Below, piece by piece: positions 31,622 through 37,091 of a stretch of DNA of 37,091 nt; position 1 is the first letter of the stretch; each line of letters begins with the position of its first letter. The DNA lies in NCBI GenBank assembly GCA_002297005.1, contig DBIX01000059.1:3972-41062 (forward strand). Reading direction: 5' to 3'. The translations under genes and the position numbers were made by a program. The notes below the pieces were generated by a model. The model ran no database searches and had not been told where the DNA came from. It saw only the letters and a program-made list of their open reading frames with translations. Source of the stretch: Cyanobacteria bacterium UBA791. Lineage in GTDB: Bacteria; Cyanobacteriota; Vampirovibrionia; Gastranaerophilales; Gastranaerophilaceae.

Positions 31622-32593
31622 ATGAAAGTAAGTGTAAAAGTTCCAGCTACATCAGCAAATTTAGGACCAGGATTTGATTGCCTAGGTCTAGCTTTACCGA
31701 TTTATAACATCATAACTATCGAAGAAAAAGTTCTTCCTGGTAGCGGAACAGAAATAAATATTATAACAAATAAAGCTTCTGACGAGGCTTCTGCAAGCCA
31801 AATTCCAACAGACGAAAACTGTATTGTTTATAAGGCTGTAGAAATGCTATATAACTTAACTGGACAAAGTCCCTCAGATTTGAAAATCACTATTGAAACT
31901 CAAATTCCTATTGCAAGAGGTTTAGGTAGTTCAGCCTCTGTTATTGTTGGTGGTTTAATGGCAGCAAACTCTTTATTAGGAAACCCTGCAGACGAAGCTG
32001 CTATCTTATCAATAGCAACAGAAGTTGAAAAACATCCTGATAACATTGTTCCAGCAGTTGTTGGTGGGCTTGTAGCAAGTTCAATTGAAGATGATGGTAG
32101 TGTATTCTATCATAAACTTGAATGGCCTGACGAATGGCATGTAACTCTTTGCATTCCTGATTATGAACTTCAGACAGAAATTGCACGTTCTGTTCTTCCA
32201 AAAGAAGTTCCAATGCAAGATGCAACATTCAACGCTATGAGATGTGCAATGTTTATGGAAGCTATCAGAAATAAAGACACAGAACTAATGAAATTTGCTC
32301 TTAAAGACAAACTTCATCAACCATACAGAATGCGACTTCTTCCATCTTTCAACGAAATTCAACAAGCTATGAAAGAAGAAGAAAATGTAATGGGTTGCGT
32401 GCTTTCAGGTGCTGGACCAACTATTCTTATCATTTCTTACGGAAATAATATTGATTCAATCAAACAAAATGTGAGAGAATGTTGGAATCAATTTAATATT
32501 AATGGCGAAATCATTTCAACAAAAGTTGAACAAGAGGGTGCTAAAATAGTAGATGTCCATAACGAGAGAGCAAACTTTCACCAAACAATATAG
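31622..32593 (+). CDS. thrB: homoserine kinase
   Basis: 323-residue GHMP-family kinase that makes O-phosphohomoserine from homoserine and ATP for threonine synthesis. The start VKVPATSANLGPGFDCLGLAL is diagnostic for ThrB; PIARGLGSSASVIVGG is the ATP-binding glycine-rich motif, and GCVLSGAGPTILI is the third GHMP motif. It carries its own promoter in the 3' end of the yhaM-like gene. Its last 53 bp overlap the convergent dgkA gene, and its C-terminal tail (VDVHNERANFHQTI) extends beyond the usual family end, so the overlap may have arisen from loss of the original stop. No thrA or thrC is present nearby. Confidence 0.95.
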   Translation: MKVSVKVPATSANLGPGFDCLGLALPIYNIITIEEKVLPGSGTEINIITNKASDEASASQIPTDENCIVYKAVEMLYNLTGQSPSDLKITIETQIPIARGLGSSASVIVGGLMAANSLLGNPADEAAILSIATEVEKHPDNIVPAVVGGLVASSIEDDGSVFYHKLEWPDEWHVTLCIPDYELQTEIARSVLPKEVPMQDATFNAMRCAMFMEAIRNKDTELMKFALKDKLHQPYRMRLLPSFNEIQQAMKEEENVMGCVLSGAGPTILIISYGNNIDSIKQNVRECWNQFNINGEIISTKVEQEGAKIVDVHNERANFHQTI

Positions 32594-32930
32594 CCCCAAT
32601 AATAAGACTAATGAAAGTCGCAAACATTACAGCTCCAGCTGCGATGTCCTTTGCCATACCAACAAGTTTTGAATATTTGTTATGAAATACTGCATCTAAC
32701 CCATATTCCAAACCTGAATTAACCATTTCTGCAACAATAACCATTGCTATTGTTAAAAACAAAATACAGAATTTTACAGCCGTAAAATTAAGATAATACG
32801 CTGCTAATAAAACTAATATTGCTACGACAAAATGTATTCTAATATTGCCCTCTGATTTAAGTGCTAAACGAATACCACGGCTTGCATTTCTAAATGCACC
32901 AAATATACCTTGAGCCTTATATTTTGACAT
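32541..32930 (-). CDS. dgkA: prokaryotic diacylglycerol/undecaprenol kinase
   Basis: 129 residues, DgkA family, a small three-helix inner-membrane lipid kinase. Markers: N-terminal amphipathic start GIFGAFRNASRGI, GNIRIHFVVAI, the catalytic segment AEMVNSGLEYGLDAV and AKDIAAGAVMFATF. In organisms with this gene order the enzyme commonly phosphorylates undecaprenol, feeding cell-wall lipid carrier recycling. It follows ybeY by only 3 bp, an operon arrangement. The last ~14 residues (ESLLSRYGHLLF) are encoded in DNA that also encodes the end of thrB on the other strand. Confidence 0.9.
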   Translation of the reverse strand: MSKYKAQGIFGAFRNASRGIRLALKSEGNIRIHFVVAILVLLAAYYLNFTAVKFCILFLTIAMVIVAEMVNSGLEYGLDAVFHNKYSKLVGMAKDIAAGAVMFATFISLIIGAILFGESLLSRYGHLLF

Positions 32931-32933
32931 AAT

Positions 32934-33455
32934 TTATAATCCTTTTACTAAAGCTAATGCATCCTCTTGAGATTTCACAATAAAATTATATTCTTCTTCT
33001 GTTTGATGGTCAAATCCTAACAAATGCATCATTCCATGTGCAACTAAAAAGTTTAGTTCTCTTTCACGAGTGCAACCTTTTTCAATAGCATTTTTTTCTA
33101 CTTTATCAAGTGCAATAATAATTTCGCCAAGATTTATTTCACCATCAAAAATAAATTTTTCATCGTCTGCACTATCAGCAAAGATAGCAAATGTAATAAT
33201 ATCCGCTGGATAATCCTTGTTACGGTATTCTCTGTTCATTGTGTGAGTTTTTTCGCTATCACAAAAAAGAATATCAAATACAAGTGTGTCATATTCTTGA
33301 TTTTTCAAACACGAATTATCGTAAATTTCAGGTGTTGACAAAAAATATTTGAGATAGGCATCAGCATTGTCAATCAATTGCTTCTGGTCTATATCCCACT
33401 TCTCATAAATATTTTCTGTAAAAATATTAATGGTTGGCATCGTCATTTCTGTCAT
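32934..33455 (-). CDS. ybeY: endoribonuclease YbeY
   Basis: 173 residues; single-strand-specific metallo-endoribonuclease for 16S rRNA 3'-end maturation and ribosome quality control. The zinc-binding signature is clear as HGMMHLLGFDH near the C-terminus (expected H-G-x-x-H-L-x-G-x-D-H), with the upstream family segment MNREYRNKDYPADIITFAI and the GEINLGEIIIA strand. It is slightly longer than average at the N-terminus. The start is uncertain: ATGs at 33455, 33446 and 33440 are all possible and none has a strong ribosome binding site; the reading frame overlaps pgpH by up to 29 bp, so translation is probably coupled. Confidence 0.93.
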   Translation of the reverse strand: MTEMTMPTINIFTENIYEKWDIDQKQLIDNADAYLKYFLSTPEIYDNSCLKNQEYDTLVFDILFCDSEKTHTMNREYRNKDYPADIITFAIFADSADDEKFIFDGEINLGEIIIALDKVEKNAIEKGCTRERELNFLVAHGMMHLLGFDHQTEEEYNFIVKSQEDALALVKGL

Positions 33456-35625
33456 TCTTTTCGCTTTCTAACGATTTTACTTTATCTTCAAATTCCTTAT
33501 CCATAACATCAGGAAGAATCATTTTAGCTTTTTCAACTTCCTTATCTATGTCGTTTTGGTATTTAATTCTTTCATGTTGCATACCACGAATAATTCTACT
33601 AAATGTAGTTGCTATTGTCTTCAAATCCCTCAACGTCAATGGAGAATCTGATAATTGACCGTCATTAACTCTTTCTGCGATAATTTTGTCGATAACAATA
33701 TCAACTTCTTCAGGAGTAGGAGTTTTTAAAGAACGAACTGCAGATTCAGTAGCATCAGCTATCATAAGAATTGCAGCCTCTTTAGATTTAGGTTTTGGAC
33801 CAGGGTATCTAAATTGTTCTTCTTTAATGTTTTCGGCACCTTCTTCTTGTACGGCTCTGTTGTAAAAATAACTTGCCAAACTTGTACCGTGGTGTTGTAA
33901 AATAAAGTCGTTAATTATTGGCGGTAAATTGTTTTCTTTAGCAATTTCAAGTCCGTCTTTTGTATGTGAAATAATAACAGTCTTACTGATTTTTGGATTT
34001 AATTTTGTATGAGGATTTTCAATACCAAAAGAAGACTGATTTTCAACGAAGAATAAAGGTCTTTTTAATTTACCAATATCGTGATATAAAGCCCCTGCAC
34101 GTGCAACGATAGGATCAGCACCAATAGCTTCGGCTGCAGCTTCGCAAAGGTTAGAAACCAATAATGAATGGTGATAAGTTCCTGGAGCTTCCATTTGTAA
34201 ACGTTTTAATAAAGGTTGGTTGTGGTCAACAAGTTCAGCCAAACCGTAAGGAGTTGTAACTCTGAATGCACTTTCAAGCATTGGCATAACACCCAACGCA
34301 ATAACAGCACTTAGGATACCATTTACAAATGCCATTGAAGAATCACGTATAATTAAAACATTATCAATATCAATTAGGAATTTTTCTAATAAGTAAATAC
34401 TCATTACAACAAACAAACCTGTTAAAGCAACATAAAAACCCACTTTAATAAGGTCTGAACGTCTTGAGAATTTAACTTTTGAAACAGAAATTTCTGCAAT
34501 TAATAAAATCAAGACAAATGAAATTAAAAATTCTATATCAAAATGCATACCTAAAGTTAAGTTGCATAATAATAATAGCGTTGATAAAAATGCTAAACGA
34601 GAGTTAGCAAAAATTGATAAAATAATTATATAAGCTGGGAATGGCAAAATATATGGAGAAAATCCAGTTGGTAATAAAACCGAAATCAATGCCATAACCA
34701 AGGATAATACTGCAAATATAGTTAAATTAGATTTTGCAGGGTGTCTTTTTTCGTAATCCTCTTTAAACATAATGAATACGAAAGTAGAAAAAGCTACAAA
34801 AAGATAAATACCAAATAAACCTAAGAAATTAATATCAACTAGGTTGTATCCGGCTTCACGCAAAGCATCACGTTTTAATTTTGTAACAGGTTCACCCTCA
34901 AATAAGATTTTATCACCTTTTTCAAAAACTACTTCATAAGGTTTTACAGAATTACGAGCATTTTTCTTCGCAATATCTGTTGCAATCTCATCTACTACCA
35001 TATTTGGTACAATAACTTGCTCTAAAAGAGCATTGGCAATTGTATTTTGATGTTTTGTCAAATTTAAAGCATAATGTCTTTGAAAAATTTTGTTTAAATT
35101 ATCTTTCTCCAAATCTTTTTCAGAAACACCGGCAGCTAAAACATTTGCAAGTGTAAGTTTTGATTGCTCAAAAACCTTATTTAATCCGCCGTCACTTGAA
35201 TTTAAAAGATAACTTACAATATAGTTTCTTTGATTGTCATCAGAAATATCAAATAACGCCGCTAATTCATCTCTTTTTGTATATCTTGTAGTACCTTTAC
35301 TTCTGATAGTGTGAATCGAATTTTCTAAAGAAGAAAGATTTGTTTTAATAAAATCATCTTCTGCCGTTGTTAAAACCGGTTCGACCTTAGCTTCAACTTT
35401 TTTTCTTTGACGCTCTGTTTTTTTAGTATCAACAACAGTAATAGTCTTTTCTGCAACTACATCTCTTTTAGAAATACCATTCTCAACAATCTTTTGAAAA
35501 AAGAAATTTTGAGAACTAATAATAAAAGTCATAGCTACAGTAAACAGTATGAAAGATACTGTAAAACGAAAACTAGAAGATGCAATTATTTCTGCAAATT
35601 TTTCCTTGTAATTCAAATTTACCAT
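33427..35625 (-). CDS. pgpH: PgpH-type 7TM-HD protein, probable cyclic-di-AMP phosphodiesterase
   Basis: 732 residues, 7TMR-HD family (YqfF/PgpH). It has an N-terminal membrane helix (17-37), a long extracytoplasmic part (~40-265), seven hydrophobic helices (~265-465) and a C-terminal cytosolic HD domain. The HD domain shows TYHHSLLVSNL, AGALYHDIGK with the HD pair, the IISHTKDGLEIAKEN His and the FILQHHGTS pair, all expected metal ligands. PgpH proteins cleave c-di-AMP to pApA, linking the signal to wall and osmotic control. pgpH-ybeY-dgkA is a widely conserved order. AGGA lies nine bases upstream of the ATG. No c-di-AMP synthase is in the window. Confidence 0.9.
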   Translation of the reverse strand: MVNLNYKEKFAEIIASSSFRFTVSFILFTVAMTFIISSQNFFFQKIVENGISKRDVVAEKTITVVDTKKTERQRKKVEAKVEPVLTTAEDDFIKTNLSSLENSIHTIRSKGTTRYTKRDELAALFDISDDNQRNYIVSYLLNSSDGGLNKVFEQSKLTLANVLAAGVSEKDLEKDNLNKIFQRHYALNLTKHQNTIANALLEQVIVPNMVVDEIATDIAKKNARNSVKPYEVVFEKGDKILFEGEPVTKLKRDALREAGYNLVDINFLGLFGIYLFVAFSTFVFIMFKEDYEKRHPAKSNLTIFAVLSLVMALISVLLPTGFSPYILPFPAYIIILSIFANSRLAFLSTLLLLCNLTLGMHFDIEFLISFVLILLIAEISVSKVKFSRRSDLIKVGFYVALTGLFVVMSIYLLEKFLIDIDNVLIIRDSSMAFVNGILSAVIALGVMPMLESAFRVTTPYGLAELVDHNQPLLKRLQMEAPGTYHHSLLVSNLCEAAAEAIGADPIVARAGALYHDIGKLKRPLFFVENQSSFGIENPHTKLNPKISKTVIISHTKDGLEIAKENNLPPIINDFILQHHGTSLASYFYNRAVQEEGAENIKEEQFRYPGPKPKSKEAAILMIADATESAVRSLKTPTPEEVDIVIDKIIAERVNDGQLSDSPLTLRDLKTIATTFSRIIRGMQHERIKYQNDIDKEVEKAKMILPDVMDKEFEDKVKSLESEKNDRNDDANH

Positions 35626-35661
35626 ATATAAAAATCCTATTTATTTCAGCTTAATACATAT

Positions 35662-35689
35662 ATTTTAATACATACTTAAATTTTTGCAA
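35662..35689 (-). promoter_or_regulatory. promoter of the pgpH-ybeY-dgkA operon
   Basis: TTGCAA (35684-35689), spacer 16, TAAAAT (35662-35667) on the minus strand, leader of about 30 bases with AGGA before the ATG at 35625. Confidence 0.5.
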
Positions 35690-35704
35690 GAATCAAGGAG
35701 TAAA

Positions 35705-35719
35705 ACTGTTAAAAACAGT
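35705..35719 (-). terminator. possible weak terminator after the glycosyltransferase
   Basis: ACTGTT/AACAGT stem with a three-base loop, followed on the minus strand by four T, 16 bases past the stop codon. GC content is low, so confidence is modest. Confidence 0.4.
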
Positions 35720-35734
35720 AAAAGTTAACGACTT

Positions 35735-36796
35735 TTAAACTAATAATTTTAAATATGCACTTATAAAAGCATCGACCTTGTAAGAATTTGATTTTTCTAA
35801 ACTGTTTTTAGACATTTCAATATATTTATCATTAGATATATCTAACATTTCTTGCATAGCAGTTGCTAAAGCTTTTACAGGATGTTTACCAGCTTCGTAA
35901 ACAATTCCGTTAAAATCTGTTTTAATTGAATCACAAGCCCCACAATGATTTGGTACAATTGCTGGAACGCCACAAGCTAAAGCTTCTGTAGTAACCATTC
36001 CAAAAGGTTCTAAAATTGATGGCATAATTAAACAATCTATATCATCATAAAATTTTGACATATCATTGTATAAACCTAAAAATTTGCAATATTTTTCTAA
36101 TCCATATAATTTCATGATAAAGTTTATAAACAAATTGTTTTTTGGGTATATAATTTTTAATCTAAAATTTTTATTTTTACGTTTCAAAATTTTTATTGCA
36201 TTTAGAGCGACATAACCACCTTTTCGTTCAAAACCAACAGCACAAAGTCCAAAAGTAAACAAGACCGGTTTTTCTGTCTTTGCAAATTGTTCAGGATATT
36301 CCTCAATGGGTGGCGGAATAATAACAATATTTTCTTCTTTTACTCCGTAATTTTCTATCATATCCTGTTTTAAGATAGAGGAAGAAACAACAACAATTTT
36401 TGTATTTACAAGATTTTCTTTCACACGATAATAATCGTTTAATCTTTGTATATGACGTTTTTTCTTAAAAATTTTATATAAAGTATATTTTAAAGGAGAA
36501 AACATTTTCTTTGCTCTAAAAGGGTAACTGTGATCGTGAATATATGTTATATCTGATTTTAGACTAGCTTTATCCGATAAAACAAAATCATAATTGCCAC
36601 GATTGTTTTCAATTTCACCAAATTCATAAACTTTGTCGAAAACGTTATGAACATTACTTAAAATTTCACTACAATATAGGTCTACTTGATAACCAGCATT
36701 CTTTAAACCATTTACTAATAAATAATTAAGCTTTACTCCACCTGATTCAAAATTAGCGTCGGTGTATAAATAAGTTACAAAAGCTATCTTTTTCAT
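35735..36796 (-). CDS. GT-B fold glycosyltransferase, family 4-like
   Basis: 353 residues. The start FVTYLYTDANFESGGVKLNYLLVNGLKNAGYQVDLYC is the usual GT4 N-terminal strand with a gly-rich turn. The C-terminal half has FTFGLCAVGFERKGGYVAL and the donor-binding LIMPSILEPFGMVTTEALACGVPAIV with the E-x7-E pair, typical of GT4 glycosyltransferases acting on nucleotide sugars for surface polysaccharides or glycolipids. Donor and acceptor are unknown. GGGG lies four bases before the ATG. The extended -10 TGGTATATT upstream is the same as that of the acyl-CoA ligase. No other polysaccharide genes are visible, as the window ends just beyond. Confidence 0.85.
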   Translation of the reverse strand: MKKIAFVTYLYTDANFESGGVKLNYLLVNGLKNAGYQVDLYCSEILSNVHNVFDKVYEFGEIENNRGNYDFVLSDKASLKSDITYIHDHSYPFRAKKMFSPLKYTLYKIFKKKRHIQRLNDYYRVKENLVNTKIVVVSSSILKQDMIENYGVKEENIVIIPPPIEEYPEQFAKTEKPVLFTFGLCAVGFERKGGYVALNAIKILKRKNKNFRLKIIYPKNNLFINFIMKLYGLEKYCKFLGLYNDMSKFYDDIDCLIMPSILEPFGMVTTEALACGVPAIVPNHCGACDSIKTDFNGIVYEAGKHPVKALATAMQEMLDISNDKYIEMSKNSLEKSNSYKVDAFISAYLKLLV

Positions 36797-36830
36797 AAAA
36801 CCCCAAATAAATTTTTAATGATTTACGCAA

Positions 36831-36839
36831 AATATACCA
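36831..36839 (-). promoter_or_regulatory. extended -10 promoter of the glycosyltransferase
   Basis: TGGTATATT on the minus strand, 34 bases before the ATG at 36796, with GGGG as ribosome binding site in the leader. Identical nonamer to 4740-4748. Confidence 0.45.
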
Positions 36840-37091
36840 CGATAACAAGCATAAATCAAATAAATCTCCCAATCACAACAATAGCTTAAAAGGCAATAAA
36901 TTTTCAGAAAAATACTTTATATAAGTAAGGAAAATTATATTTATTATTCATACATTTTTTAGCGTTCAGTAAAAAGCTGATTGCCATTGTATTTTGGATA
37001 TTTTGTTAAGAAATGTGTAGTTTTATGCAACAAAAAAGGCAATTTCTTAAACTTAGTTTACTTTATATAAGAGTAAGAGAGATTTAAGAAA
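36840..37091. other. non-coding AT-rich end of the window
   Basis: No gene is visible. Two ACTTTATATA motifs with a nearby GTAAG occur at 36914-36929 and 37060-37076 on the plus strand, similar to the small-RNA promoter near 941-950, and may be start regions of genes or RNAs that lie past the window. Confidence 0.4.

Overview
The window is AT-rich and densely coded. It most resembles a diderm gut bacterium of the non-photosynthetic Cyanobacteriota (Vampirovibrionia, Gastranaerophilales/'Melainabacteria' type). That placement is an inference from gene content. TolQ/TolR/TonB-type genes imply an outer membrane. The pgpH-ybeY-dgkA order is typical of Firmicutes and relatives. Several proteins carry a type IV pilin-like head domain with a GPNK-type loop, which I associate with this group. 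No tRNA, rRNA, CRISPR array or transposase was seen.

Layout. 1-794: 3' part of a pilin-like protein. 803-935: a probable unannotated small RNA on the minus strand. 1054-5645: a short TspO homologue, a SulP/STAS anion transporter, an acyl-CoA ligase and a DMT-family permease. 5653-6516: a DUF559 endonuclease gene between two clusters of GC-rich palindromic repeats. 6594-18545: one giant minus-strand gene for a 3983-residue, cysteine-rich, pilin-headed surface protein, preceded by a BlaI-type repressor and a small secreted protein. 19415-20801: two tandem proteins with the same pilin-like head but a plain membrane anchor. 20882-24950: an energised envelope operon (two exported proteins, TonB-like, TolQ, two TolR/ExbD). 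25024-29562: an exported phospholipase D-like protein, a TPR protein, a DivIC/FtsB-like protein and an exported possible outer-membrane protein. 29665-32593: ilvC, a YhaM-like HD exonuclease and thrB. 32541-35625: dgkA, ybeY and pgpH. 35735-36796: a glycosyltransferase.

Four things stand out. The giant protein combines a prepilin signal and pilin head with about 80 Cys-Cys pairs in two repeat families; one family is a tandem array of ~97-residue units that are still near-identical in DNA. A 133-nt RNA candidate has its own promoter, two hairpins, a pyrimidine-rich loop and a terminator. Six genes have a -10 hexamer ending exactly six bases before the ATG and no ribosome binding site, which points to leaderless mRNAs. 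The DUF559 gene lies between palindrome clusters that include a 46-bp direct repeat with a single mismatch.
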